A stretch of DNA of 64,000 nt. It comes from Beijerinckiaceae bacterium (lineage in GTDB: Bacteria > Pseudomonadota > Alphaproteobacteria > Rhizobiales > Beijerinckiaceae). Positions 15,872 through 24,609 of this stretch are shown here, piece by piece. Position 1 is the first letter of the stretch; each line of letters starts with the position of its first letter. The stretch is from contig CANGFT010000010.1 of the NCBI GenBank assembly GCA_947453205.1, positions 1-64,000 on the forward strand. Reading direction: 5' to 3'. The notes beneath the pieces were generated by a model. It searched no databases and was not told the DNA's origin. It saw nothing but the letters and a program-made list of their open reading frames with translations. The position numbers and the translations under genes were made by a program.

Positions 15872-18415
15872 TCATCTGGCCTTTCGCACTGCCGTCGGCG
15901 GGGGGCTCAACAGCTTCACCATCTCCAATCCCACCAGCATGACGAATCCCGCGCCCGCCACAATCATCAAATCGTCGGCATGAAGCGGGCCGAAAACAAA
16001 AAGATCGCTCGCCACGGGCCAGAGCAGCGAGCCCGCCAGGGTCGCCATCACCGCAGCCAGCACAAGCGCCATGGCGAGGCCGGGCCGCGCGAAGGCCGCC
16101 CGCAACGAGGGCGCGAAGGAGCGGTTCACCAGCACGAGGCAGAGGATCGCAACCACCAGCGCGAAGAAGCAGAGGGCGCGGATCTCCGGCGTCGGCATGG
16201 CCCGCGCCACCGCGATGAAGAACACCGCGACGACGACGCCAAGCGCCGCCAGACCCTGCGCCCCCGCCCAGAGCAGAAGGCCCGGCGAGAACAGCGAGGC
16301 CTGCGGATCGCGCGGCGGGCGGCGCATCACATCCGCTTCATCAGGCTCGGCCTCGAAGACGAGCGAGGAGACGGGGTCGATCACCATTTGCAGAAAGGCG
16401 ATATGCACCGGACCCAGCAAGACAGGCAGGCCGAAGAGCAGCGGCAGCACGGCGAGGCCCGCAACGGGAATATGCACCGCGAAGATGAAGCAGACGGCCT
16501 TGCGCAGATTGTCATAGATGCGCCGTCCCAGACGGATCGCCGCGACGATGGCGCTGAAGTCATCTTCAAGCAGAACGATGGAGGCCGCCTCGCGCGCCAC
16601 ATCCGACCCACGCCCGCCCATGGCGACGCCGATATGGGCGGCCTTGAGAGAGGGCGCGTCATTCACGCCGTCGCCCGTCATGGCGACCACCTCTCCCTGC
16701 CCTTTCAGAGCCTCGACGATGCGCAATTTCTGCTCGGGCATGATGCGGGCGAAGACATGGGTCTGGGGCAGCCGGGCGGCCAGCGCCGCCTCGTCCATGC
16801 CCGCGAGCTCCTCGCCCGTGATGATCGCCCCGGCCCCGATCCCCGCCTCGCTGGCGATGGCGGCGGCGGTGACGGGATAGTCCCCGGTGATCATCATCAC
16901 CCGGACGCCGGCCTGCTGGCACTGCGCCACCGCCTCGCGCACCCCCGCCCGCAGGGGGTCGGCGCGGCCGGCGAGGCCAAGATAATCAACGGCGAAGCCG
17001 CGCGGCGAGCCCGGCAGGTCGCCGCCCCGCCAGATCGCGCGCGCGACGCCCAGCACCCGCAGCCCCTCGCGCGCCATGGCGTCGGCGTCCGCGCGCATCC
17101 TGGCATGGGCCGCCCCATCCAGCCCGCAAAGCTCGGCGATGGCTTCGGGCGCCCCCTTGGCGGCCACCGTCAGCGCGTCGTCTCCATTGAGCGCCCAGAC
17201 ATGGGTGACCGCCAGAAGATCAGGCCGCAGGCCGAAGCGATGGATGAGTTCGTCGCCCCCCTGCCCGGCGCCGCCCTCCGGAAAAAGCTTGTGAAAGGCC
17301 CGCTCCATCGGGTCGACCGGATGGCGCGCGCTCGCCAGCAGACCCGTATGGGCGAGGCCGTGGAAGTCCGCCGCCACCCCTTCCTCCCCGCCGGGGCCAA
17401 GGCGCAGCGCGCCGCCGTCCGCAAGGCGCAGCTCCACAATGGTCATGCGGTTTTCGGTGAGCGTGCCGGTCTTATCGGCGCAAAGCACCGTGGCTGCGCC
17501 AAGCGTCTCGATGGCTGCGGCGCGCCGGGTCAGGACGCCCGCCTTGCTGATGCGCCAGGCGCCCATGGCCATGAAGACCGCAAGCACGACCGGCAGTTCG
17601 GAGGGCAGCATGGACATGCCTATGGCGATGCCCGCCAGCGCCGCCTGCAGCCAGTCGCCGCGCGTATGGCCATAGAGCAGCACGGTCAGCAGGCTGAAGC
17701 TCACGCCCGCCACGGAGAACAGCAGGACCATGCGCTTCGTCTGCGCCTGCAGGCGCGGCGGCTCGCGCTCCAGCGCGGCGAGCGAACGGCCGACGCCCCC
17801 CAGCACCGTGCGGGGCCCGGTCTGCGTCACACGCGCCAGCGCCGAACCGCGCACGATCAGGGAGCCGGAATAGATATGGGGCTGATCTTCTCCGCCGGGC
17901 CTTGAGGGCCCCGCGGGGGCGCCATCGTCGGCGACGCGCTTGCGCACGGGTGCGGACTCGCCGGTCAGAAGCGATTCATCCGCCATGAGGTCGTGGCTTT
18001 GCAGAAGAAGCGCGTCGGCGGGCGCGCGCTCGCCCTCCTCCAGCACCAGCAGATCGCCCCGCGCCACCTCGACGCCCGCGATGCGCAGGCGCTCGCCATC
18101 GCGGATGACGAGGGCGCGCGGGCTCGACAGATTGCGCAGCGCCTCCAGCACGCGCTCCGTGCGGGTCTCCTGCACGATGGTGATGACGATGGAGATCATG
18201 GCGAAGGCGAGAAGGATCAACGCCTCCTTCAGATCGCCAATCGCAAGATAGAGAAGCCCGCTGGCCAGCAGCAGCGCCAGCATGGGCTCGCGCAGCACTT
18301 CGAGCATAATCTTGAGGGGTGTGCGGCGGTCGGCGGCCGGGGGCTCGTTGCGGCCTTCGGCCTCAAGCCGCGCCCGCGCCTGCGCGCTCGTCAAGCCTGC
18401 CAGGGCCTCGCCCAT
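15872..18415 (-). CDS. P-type cation-transporting ATPase with unusual PSELP membrane motif
   Basis: P-type ATPase of 847 residues from ATG 18415, which has GAGG at good spacing; the track's TTG is two codons earlier. Visible motifs are an N-terminal cation-ATPase domain, LTGES in the actuator domain, DKTGTLTENRMT with the phosphorylated Asp, KGAPE in the nucleotide domain and MTGDGVNDAPSL at the hinge. The M4 motif reads SMLPSELPVV rather than the PEGLP of Ca2+ or Na+/K+ pumps, and M6 reads QMVIDPVSSLVFEAEP. It is therefore a P2-like pump of uncertain ion. No N-terminal heavy-metal domain or CPC motif is present, arguing against P1B metal pumps. Confidence 0.9.
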   Translation of the reverse strand: MGEALAGLTSAQARARLEAEGRNEPPAADRRTPLKIMLEVLREPMLALLLASGLLYLAIGDLKEALILLAFAMISIVITIVQETRTERVLEALRNLSSPRALVIRDGERLRIAGVEVARGDLLVLEEGERAPADALLLQSHDLMADESLLTGESAPVRKRVADDGAPAGPSRPGGEDQPHIYSGSLIVRGSALARVTQTGPRTVLGGVGRSLAALEREPPRLQAQTKRMVLLFSVAGVSFSLLTVLLYGHTRGDWLQAALAGIAIGMSMLPSELPVVLAVFMAMGAWRISKAGVLTRRAAAIETLGAATVLCADKTGTLTENRMTIVELRLADGGALRLGPGGEEGVAADFHGLAHTGLLASARHPVDPMERAFHKLFPEGGAGQGGDELIHRFGLRPDLLAVTHVWALNGDDALTVAAKGAPEAIAELCGLDGAAHARMRADADAMAREGLRVLGVARAIWRGGDLPGSPRGFAVDYLGLAGRADPLRAGVREAVAQCQQAGVRVMMITGDYPVTAAAIASEAGIGAGAIITGEELAGMDEAALAARLPQTHVFARIMPEQKLRIVEALKGQGEVVAMTGDGVNDAPSLKAAHIGVAMGGRGSDVAREAASIVLLEDDFSAIVAAIRLGRRIYDNLRKAVCFIFAVHIPVAGLAVLPLLFGLPVLLGPVHIAFLQMVIDPVSSLVFEAEPDEADVMRRPPRDPQASLFSPGLLLWAGAQGLAALGVVVAVFFIAVARAMPTPEIRALCFFALVVAILCLVLVNRSFAPSLRAAFARPGLAMALVLAAVMATLAGSLLWPVASDLFVFGPLHADDLMIVAGAGFVMLVGLEMVKLLSPPPTAVRKAR

Positions 18416-18453
18416 GCTCAACCTCGATCCAACGGCCCATCGGCCGCCGGACG

Positions 18454-19227
18454 TCAGTCGTCCGAGGCCCTGGCGGCTTTCTTCTCGATCAGGGTCACCG
18501 CAATGACCGCGCCCTCGTAAAGCAGCAGCATGGGCGCGACGAGGGCCAGCATGCTGATGACGTCAGGGGGCGTCAGCACTGCGGCGGCCACCGTGATGAT
18601 GACAATGGCGTAGCGGCGTTTCTGTTTCAGGAAGTCGGAGTCGATGACGCCGATATGGCCAAGAAGGGTAAGGATGACCGGCAGCTGGAAGGCGATGCCG
18701 AAGGCGAAGACCAGCGACATCATCAGCGACAGATATTCGCTCACCTTGGGCAGAAGCTCGATGGTCGCCTGCCCGGCCTCGCCGATCTGCTGCATGCTCA
18801 CGGAAAAGCGTATGAGCATGGGCATGACGCCGAAATAGACCAGCACCACCCCAAGCCCGAAGAACAGAGGCGTCGCCACGAGATAGGGCAGGAAAGCGTG
18901 ACGCTCGTGCTTGTAGAGGCCCGGCGCGACGAAGGCGTAGATCTGGCCGGCGATCACGGGAAAGGCGATGAAGGCGGCGCCGAACATGGAGAGCTTCAGA
19001 TTGGTGAAGAACTGTTCGAGAAAATGCGTCGCGATGAGCCTGGCCTTGTCCGGCCCCACGACGCTCACGAAAGGCCCGATCAGCACATTGTAGATGTGAT
19101 GGGCGAAATAGAAGCAGACGAAGAAGGCGACGAGAAAGGCGACGACCGCCTTGATGAGCCGCGCGCGCAGCTCGATCAGGTGCTCCATCAGGGGCGCCTT
19201 GGTGGCTTCGATGTCAGCGTCGGTCAT
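18454..19227 (-). CDS. tatC: Sec-independent protein translocase TatC
   Basis: A 257-residue multi-spanning membrane protein that recognises twin-arginine signal peptides with TatB. The N-terminal [19 protein letters not shown] segment is the family signature, and several hydrophobic helices follow. The ATG overlaps the tatB TGA (ATGA), so they are translationally coupled. A Tat client candidate, the dienelactone-hydrolase-like protein at 26.6 kb, lies in the same window. Confidence 0.95.
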   Translation of the reverse strand: MTDADIEATKAPLMEHLIELRARLIKAVVAFLVAFFVCFYFAHHIYNVLIGPFVSVVGPDKARLIATHFLEQFFTNLKLSMFGAAFIAFPVIAGQIYAFVAPGLYKHERHAFLPYLVATPLFFGLGVVLVYFGVMPMLIRFSVSMQQIGEAGQATIELLPKVSEYLSLMMSLVFAFGIAFQLPVILTLLGHIGVIDSDFLKQKRRYAIVIITVAAAVLTPPDVISMLALVAPMLLLYEGAVIAVTLIEKKAARASDD

Positions 19228-19679
19228 GCCGTCCCGCCAGTCTTGATGGGGGCAGGCTCCGGCTCGGGCGCGGCTGCGGGAGCGACCGGATCAGGCGCGA
19301 GGACCGAAGCCGCCGCAGGCTCGGGGAGCGCCGCCGCAGGCTCGGGGAGCGCCGCCGTCTCCACGGGGGCGACCGGGGCCGCGAGGGTGGTCTCCACCGA
19401 GGAGCTCACCTCGTTGAACTGGGACTTCACATCGGCCAGCGGGTCGAAATTGGCGAGCGCGGCGCTGTCGGACATCTTCTGGACGTCCTTCTTCAGCTCC
19501 TCCAGTTCGGACTCGCGCATGGCCTCCATGAACTGGCCCTGAAACTCCGACGCCATGCGGCGCACCTTGGCGAGCGCAAGCCCCACCTGACGCATGACGC
19601 CAGGCAGTTCCTTGGGCCCGATCACGACAAGCGCGACGATGCCGATGATGAGAAGCTTGCCGCTATCGATGTCGAACAT
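19224..19679 (-). CDS. tatB: Sec-independent protein translocase TatB
   Basis: A 151-residue protein with an N-terminal membrane helix ([22 protein letters not shown], with the conserved Glu-Pro region) and an amphipathic helix ([28 protein letters not shown]). The C-terminal third is a Pro/Ala/Glu-rich tail containing an exact tandem duplication of seven residues encoded by a 21-bp DNA repeat. It forms the signal-peptide receptor with TatC, to which it is coupled. Confidence 0.94.
   Translation of the reverse strand: MFDIDSGKLLIIGIVALVVIGPKELPGVMRQVGLALAKVRRMASEFQGQFMEAMRESELEELKKDVQKMSDSAALANFDPLADVKSQFNEVSSSVETTLAAPVAPVETAALPEPAAALPEPAAASVLAPDPVAPAAAPEPEPAPIKTGGTA
19309..19350. repeat. 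Exact 21-bp tandem duplication inside tatB
   Basis: GCCGCCGCAGGCTCGGGGAGC occurs at 19309-19329 and again immediately at 19330-19350. The duplication is in frame and adds one EPAAALP-type heptapeptide to the TatB tail. It is probably a slippage product and likely varies between strains. Confidence 0.9.
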
Positions 19680-19745
19680 CGGATTGAATGCACACGCTTA
19701 TACGCTGGCGGCCATGAGGCCCCAGCGCGCCTCGCAAAAATGGAT

Positions 19746-20003
19746 TCAGCCGACCTTGCGGGGCTCGGCGGCCGGGGCAGCCTCCGCGGGCTGGGCCGGC
19801 GCATGGTCCAGCGTGCGCGCCACCGCGGGCTCGGCCGGCTTTTCAGCGGCGGGCTTCTCCTCCTCTTCGGAGAGGCCCTTCTTGAAGGACTTGATGCCCT
19901 TGGCGAAATCGCCCATCAGGTCGGAGATCTTGCCCTTGCCGCCAAACAGTACCAGCACGATCGCGCCGACGACGATCCAGTGCCAAAGCGAAAAGCTACC
20001 CAT
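19746..20003 (-). CDS. tatA: Sec-independent protein translocase TatA
   Basis: An 85-residue pore-forming component. [21 protein letters not shown] is the membrane helix, followed by [23 protein letters not shown], the conserved hinge and amphipathic helix with the invariant Phe-Gly region. The tail is acidic and Pro/Ala rich. GGAGG lies 5-6 bp before the ATG. It heads the tatABC group on the minus strand, 235 bp downstream of scpB. Confidence 0.96.
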   Translation of the reverse strand: MGSFSLWHWIVVGAIVLVLFGGKGKISDLMGDFAKGIKSFKKGLSEEEEKPAAEKPAEPAVARTLDHAPAQPAEAAPAAEPRKVG

Positions 20004-20238
20004 ACCAACCTCCAGAACGCCGCAGCTGCCCCAGCGCGACGAGAATGTTCTGCAAACCTATGCGCCCTCAGCGGCAAAAACAAGAACAGGCCGCACACAA
20101 GTCGGAGATAAGGGCCGGGCCGACACCCAACCCACTGAGATCAAGCGCTGAATCACCCTCAACCCCTCAGGGGCGCCAGCCCCCAAGCGGGCGGGATGGG
20201 GGTATGCAAAGCTTGAGCGGGCGTCGCGCCCCCTGGCT

Positions 20239-21099
20239 TCAAGGCTTCTGCGCATCCTCGGGGGGCGGCGCGGCCTCGTCTTCACCCGTCATCTCGACGG
20301 GGGCCTGCGCCTCCCATTCGGCCGCAGCCTCCATCTCGGCCAGGGCAAGGTCAGCCTCGGCGTCGGGCGTCGTCTCCAACTCAGCCGCCGCCTCGTCGCC
20401 TTCGACCTGCGCGATATGCTGCTCCTCGAAAAGGTCGGCGGCGCCATCCTCCAGCGGATCCTCGTCCTCGGTCAGCTCCGCGCCATCGCGAGGCTGGGGC
20501 ACGCCGAAGCCTTCGGGCAGGCGCCCGTCGAACATGCCGGCGGCCTTGAGTTCGTCGAGCCCCGGCAGATCGCCGATGGTCTCCAGGCTGAAGTGCAGCA
20601 GGAAGGTGTCGGTCGTGCCATAGGTGATCGGCCGCCCCGGCGCCTTGCGGCGGCCGCGCAGGCGCACCCAGCCCGTCTCCATCAGCACGTCCAGCGTGCC
20701 CTTGGAGATGGCGACGCCGCGGATCTCCTCGATCTCCGCCCGGGTCACGGGCTGGTGATAGGCGATGATCGACAGGGTCTCGATGGCGGCGCGGGAGAGT
20801 TTCTTGGGCTCGGAGACTTCGCGCGACAGGAGCCAGCTCAGGTCGGACGCCGTGCGGAAAGTCCAGCGGGTGTTGACGCGGATGAGGTTGACGCCGCGCC
20901 CGGCATATTGGGCGCGCAAGGCCTCAAGCGCCTCCAGCGCGCTCACGCCATCGGGCATGCGCTTGGCGATGTCCTTCTCCTCGACCGGATCGGCCGAAAC
21001 GAAGATCAGCGCCTCGGCGATGCGGCTCGCCTGAAGCACGGCCTCGGCATGCGCATCGTCAGCCTCATCGTGGGGAAACAATCTGGCGATCTCGGCCAC
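20239..21099 (-). CDS. scpB: Segregation and condensation protein ScpB
   Basis: A 286-residue winged-helix partner of the SMC-ScpA complex. The core (ALIFVSADPVEEKDIAKRMP, then LSIIAYHQPVTRAEIEEIRG and GRPITYGTTDTFLLHFSL) matches the two winged-helix domains. It carries an acidic low-complexity C-terminal extension of about 90 residues typical of alphaproteobacterial ScpB. The start is GTG 21099 with AGGAG upstream. It follows scpA by 19 bp. Confidence 0.94.
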   Translation of the reverse strand: MAEIARLFPHDEADDAHAEAVLQASRIAEALIFVSADPVEEKDIAKRMPDGVSALEALEALRAQYAGRGVNLIRVNTRWTFRTASDLSWLLSREVSEPKKLSRAAIETLSIIAYHQPVTRAEIEEIRGVAISKGTLDVLMETGWVRLRGRRKAPGRPITYGTTDTFLLHFSLETIGDLPGLDELKAAGMFDGRLPEGFGVPQPRDGAELTEDEDPLEDGAADLFEEQHIAQVEGDEAAAELETTPDAEADLALAEMEAAAEWEAQAPVEMTGEDEAAPPPEDAQKP

Positions 21100-21118
21100 T
21101 TCAACTCCTATGGTTCAC

Positions 21119-21955
21119 TCAAGCCGCCTGCTCGCCGGAGGGTTCCCCCGAGGGCTCTCCATCTGGCGGCGGCGGCGCTTGCTCGACGTGTCGACGCACC
21201 CAGAGAGGAGCGAAGGCGCGGTCCTGACGCAGTTCGATGACCCCCTCGCGCACCAGCTCGAGCGAGGCGGAAAAGGCCGAGGCGCGGACGCTTTTGCGCA
21301 TCTCGGGGGCGACGCAGTATTCGATGAGGTAATGGTCCATCACCGTCCATTCCATCGCCATCCCGGCCAGCCGCTCCAGCGCCTCGCGGGCGTCGTGGAT
21401 CGACCAGACATGGCGCTTGTGCAGGGTCACCCTGGAGAGGGCCTGCATCTGGCGCTGGCGCGAATAGGCGGACAGAAGATCATAGATCGAGGCCTTCCAC
21501 TGGGGATGGCGCAGGATCTCGATGCCAGCCGGCGAGCCGTTGAGATGGACGTCCCGGCCAAGGCGCGGGCGGTTGATGAGCTTTTCGGCGGCGGCCCGGA
21601 TCGCCTCGAGATGGCGCAGCCGCGCCGCGAGGGCGGCGGCGAGGTCGGCGGCGGCGGGCTCGGGCCCCTTGGGGGCCTCAGGCAGCAGCAGGCGCGATTT
21701 GAGATAGGCGAGCCAGGCCGCCATGACCAGGTAATCGGCGGCGAGCTCCAGCCGCACCCGGCGGGCCTCCTCGATGAAGGCGAGATATTGATCGACCAGC
21801 GCGAGAATGGAGATCTTGGCCAGATCCACCTTCTGACGGCGGGCGAGTTCGAGCAGCAGGTCGAGCGGACCCTCGAACCCGTCCACATCCACCAGGAAGG
21901 ACGGCTCCGATTCCGACTTGTCGCTCTGCGCCTCGAAGGGCAGTTCCACGGCCAC
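21119..21955 (-). CDS. scpA: Segregation and condensation protein ScpA (kleisin)
   Basis: A 278-residue kleisin that bridges SMC heads in chromosome condensation. The signature FEGPLDLLLELARRQKVDLAKISI near residue 27 is clear, and the C-terminal winged-helix segment ends near VTLHKRHVWSI... and VIELRQDRAFAPLWV. The GTG start at 21955 is preceded by GGAGAG. It is transcribed with scpB and probably nagZ. Confidence 0.95.
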   Translation of the reverse strand: MAVELPFEAQSDKSESEPSFLVDVDGFEGPLDLLLELARRQKVDLAKISILALVDQYLAFIEEARRVRLELAADYLVMAAWLAYLKSRLLLPEAPKGPEPAAADLAAALAARLRHLEAIRAAAEKLINRPRLGRDVHLNGSPAGIEILRHPQWKASIYDLLSAYSRQRQMQALSRVTLHKRHVWSIHDAREALERLAGMAMEWTVMDHYLIEYCVAPEMRKSVRASAFSASLELVREGVIELRQDRAFAPLWVRRHVEQAPPPPDGEPSGEPSGEQAA

Positions 21956-22014
21956 GATAGACTCTCCGACGCGAGTGGCGGATCGACCGCTCGCCGCGCG
22001 CGAGAGTGACGGCT

Positions 22015-23037
22015 CTAGGCGGTCGTCGCAAGCATCAAGTGGATCCTGGCGCGCGCATCCACAAGATCTAGTGGCTGACGCGGCATGGTCAGGAGGGCCA
22101 GCGCCCGCTCGGCCCGCTTGAGGCTGGCGCCGGCGAGCTCGGGCGCGGCCATGGCGACGGGCTCGGTCTCCGCCCAGTCGCCGTTGCAGTGGAGGGCGAG
22201 ATCGACGCCCGCCGCGAAGACCGCCCGCGCCCGCTCGCCGAAGTCCCCGCTCAGGGCCTTCATGGAGAGGTCGTCGCTCATGAGCAAGCCGTCAAAGCCG
22301 ATATGGCCCCGGATGATCTCCTGAACAACTCTGGGCGAAGTCGTGCCGGGCCGCTCGGGATCGAGAGCCGCATAGACCACATGGGCGGTCATGCCCAGCG
22401 GCATGTCGTTGAGCGCCTTGAAGGGGGCGAAATCGACCTCCTCCAGCTCCCGGCGGGAGGCCTCGACGCGCGGCAGCTCCAGATGGCTGTCGGCCTTCGC
22501 CCGGCCATGTCCGGGGATGTGCTTGACGACCGGCAGAACGCCCTGCGCCAGCATGCCCTCACAGACCGCCCGGCCGAGCGCTGCGACCGTCTCGGGGTCC
22601 GCGCCATAGGCCCGGTCGCCCACGATGGCGTGGGAGCCGGGGGCGGGGACGTCGAGGACCGGCAGGCAATCGACGTTGATTCCGACGGCGGCGAGATCGG
22701 ACGCCATGAGGCGCGCGTTCAGCCGCGCCGCCTCGACCTGCGCCTCGCGTCCGCCCGCGATCAGGCCAAAGCGCGCGGCGGCGGGATAGGCGGGCCAATG
22801 GGGCGGGCCCATGCGCTGGACGCGCCCGCCCTCCTGGTCGATCAGGACAGGCGCATCCTCGCGGCCCACGATCTCCCGAAAGCTCGCGGCCAGCGCCGCC
22901 ACCTGGGCGGGGCTGTCGATGTTGCGCTTGAAAAGGATCAACCCCCAGGGCCGATGCCGGGCGATGAGCGCCCGCTCCTGCGCCTCAAGGCTCAGACCCT
23001 TGCAGCCGCAGATGAAAGCCTTGGGGTGGGTGCTCAT
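22015..23037 (-). CDS. nagZ: Beta-N-acetylhexosaminidase NagZ
   Basis: Glycoside hydrolase family 3 enzyme of 340 residues that removes GlcNAc from anhydro-muropeptides in the cytoplasm during peptidoglycan recycling. The family motif KHIPGHGRAKADSHLELP (near residue 170) contains the Asp-His dyad used in catalysis, and LMSDDLSMKAL carries the nucleophile Asp. IDQEGGRVQRM near residue 65 is also conserved. No signal peptide is present, as expected. Confidence 0.95.
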   Translation of the reverse strand: MSTHPKAFICGCKGLSLEAQERALIARHRPWGLILFKRNIDSPAQVAALAASFREIVGREDAPVLIDQEGGRVQRMGPPHWPAYPAAARFGLIAGGREAQVEAARLNARLMASDLAAVGINVDCLPVLDVPAPGSHAIVGDRAYGADPETVAALGRAVCEGMLAQGVLPVVKHIPGHGRAKADSHLELPRVEASRRELEEVDFAPFKALNDMPLGMTAHVVYAALDPERPGTTSPRVVQEIIRGHIGFDGLLMSDDLSMKALSGDFGERARAVFAAGVDLALHCNGDWAETEPVAMAAPELAGASLKRAERALALLTMPRQPLDLVDARARIHLMLATTA

Positions 23038-23068
23038 GATTCATCCCCTGAACGAAGCGCCGGAAGCT

Positions 23069-23211
23069 CCCCTCCCCCTTGTGGGGAGGGGTGAGGGGTG
23101 GGGGTCGTGAGGCCTGGGGCGTGAGCGGCTGGCGCGAAGACGCCAACGATCAGCATGTGCAGACCCCCACCCCGTCCGCTGCGCGGCCGACCCTCCCCAC
23201 AGGGGGGAGGG
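23069..23211. repeat. Dispersed GC-rich inverted-repeat element, copy B
   Basis: Ends CCCCTCCCCCTTGTGGGGAG (23069 onward) and CCCTCCCCACAGGGGGGAGG (23191 onward) are inverted relatives, with inner GTGGGGGTC and GACCCCCAC arms. It is clearly related to copy A across about 143 bp. It occupies nearly the whole gap between the codirectional SPOR gene and nagZ, so its transcript would fold into a large hairpin between two genes. Confidence 0.85.
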
Positions 23212-23221
23212 TTAGGGAGCC

Positions 23222-24505
23222 TTAATTGGCGGCCACGAAGCAGGCGCCGCCTGCGTCCTTGATGCCGGTGCAGATGGAGAGCGCTTCCTCGCGGGCGAGG
23301 CCGCCGACGCGGATGCGCCAGACCGACTTGCCGTTGACGTCGCCCTTCACCACGCCGGGCGCGTGGCCATTGAGGGAGGAGGCGAACTGGCGCTGGTACT
23401 TGCCGATCTTGTCGCGCGCCTCGGCCTCGCTGCCCGCAGCGGCGAGCTGGACGGCGAAGCCGCCCTTGGCCACGCTCGGCGCCTGGACGGGCGTGGCGGC
23501 GGCGGTCTGCACGGGCTTGGCCGCAGGCGCCTCGGTGGGCGCAGCCACCCGGTTCGTCGTTTTGGCGGCCGAGCCGGCGGGCGCGGCGGGCGCGGGAGCC
23601 GGCGCCGCAGCCGCGGGGACCGCAGGCTGGGGAGCAGAGGCGGCGCTCGCGGTGCGCTGCTGAGGCGGCATAATCGGGGGGTTGGTCGGCCGGGCGGCGG
23701 TCTCGGCGGGCGAGATGATCGTGCCGTCCGGGCGCACCGAAACCGTCTTCACCTTGATGGGTTCTGGGAAGGCGTTGTTGGGGCGCGCGGGCGCGTTTGC
23801 GGCGGGAATGGTCGCCGTGCGCACCTGCGACAGGTCGACAGGCTGCTCCTCGCTGCTGACGACGCGGCTGGAGCCGATCTTCTCACCGGACTTGTCGAGA
23901 ACCGTTGAGGTCGCGGCGGTCGTCGCGCCGCCCGCAGGCGCAGGCGTCTCGGGCACGACCTTCAGCGGGCCGCTCACGGCCTTGATGGTGGGGGCGCTGG
24001 CCTCGGTGGCGGGAGTGCTGCGGAACGCATAGGTGCCCGCCACGCCCGCCAGCACCACGCAGAGCGCGCCGCCCATGGCGTAGATGGCCTTGCGGGACTT
24101 GCGCTGCGGCTCGACGTCGCTTTCCCAGACGGCGTCTTCCTGACGCCAGGCGCCGGGCGGAGGCGGCACCGGCGCGGGCTGGGAATAGAGATTCCGGGCG
24201 TAGGGGTCTTCTTCGGGCGCGACCGGCGCGAGGGCGGGCTGGCCATGATGCGCCTCAGGGGCCGAACCGCGCAGATCCCAATCATCGGACAAACGGGGCG
24301 CGGCGTCCTGCTGCTCGGGGGCGACGGGCTTCACGAAGGGCAGACGCTGGCCCTCGACGAGCCGCGCGAGTTCAGCCAGCGGATCGGGACGCGCTTCGGC
24401 GTGAGGCTCGACCGGGGTCGGCGCGCTCCCGTGGGGGCGCCGCAGCAGAGCCTCGAATTCCTCGAGATCGACTGGGGTGCGAGAAGTATTGGCCGGTCCG
24501 CTCAT
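23222..24505 (-). CDS. SPOR-domain membrane protein
   Basis: A 427-residue single-pass protein. An N-terminal cytoplasmic region of about 135 residues is followed by a membrane helix (AIYAMGGALCVVLAGVAGTYAF), a long Pro/Ala/Thr-rich periplasmic linker and, from about residue 348, a SPOR domain (GGFAVQLAAAGSEAEARDKIGKYQRQF to GACFVAAN). SPOR domains bind denuded peptidoglycan at division sites. The position between nagZ and argS matches the conserved Hyphomicrobiales order. Confidence 0.9.
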   Translation of the reverse strand: MSGPANTSRTPVDLEEFEALLRRPHGSAPTPVEPHAEARPDPLAELARLVEGQRLPFVKPVAPEQQDAAPRLSDDWDLRGSAPEAHHGQPALAPVAPEEDPYARNLYSQPAPVPPPPGAWRQEDAVWESDVEPQRKSRKAIYAMGGALCVVLAGVAGTYAFRSTPATEASAPTIKAVSGPLKVVPETPAPAGGATTAATSTVLDKSGEKIGSSRVVSSEEQPVDLSQVRTATIPAANAPARPNNAFPEPIKVKTVSVRPDGTIISPAETAARPTNPPIMPPQQRTASAASAPQPAVPAAAAPAPAPAAPAGSAAKTTNRVAAPTEAPAAKPVQTAAATPVQAPSVAKGGFAVQLAAAGSEAEARDKIGKYQRQFASSLNGHAPGVVKGDVNGKSVWRIRVGGLAREEALSICTGIKDAGGACFVAAN

Positions 24506-24609
24506 GATCCACCTCGAGTGGCGCCTGCACGCTCGACGAGACCCGGCTGGACCGGAAGCGTCTCAATGGCTCGACCTTGGCCCGAATCGGCGGGCAGGGT
24601 CAATGAGCC

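Noticed and set aside
15866-17905. 679-aa plus-strand ORF opposite the P-type ATPase
   Set aside because: Shadow; the ATPase motifs are all on the minus strand.
20160-20238. Terminator after tatA upstream region near scpB end
   Set aside because: Several G/C-rich short dyads are visible but none has clean arms with a T-run.
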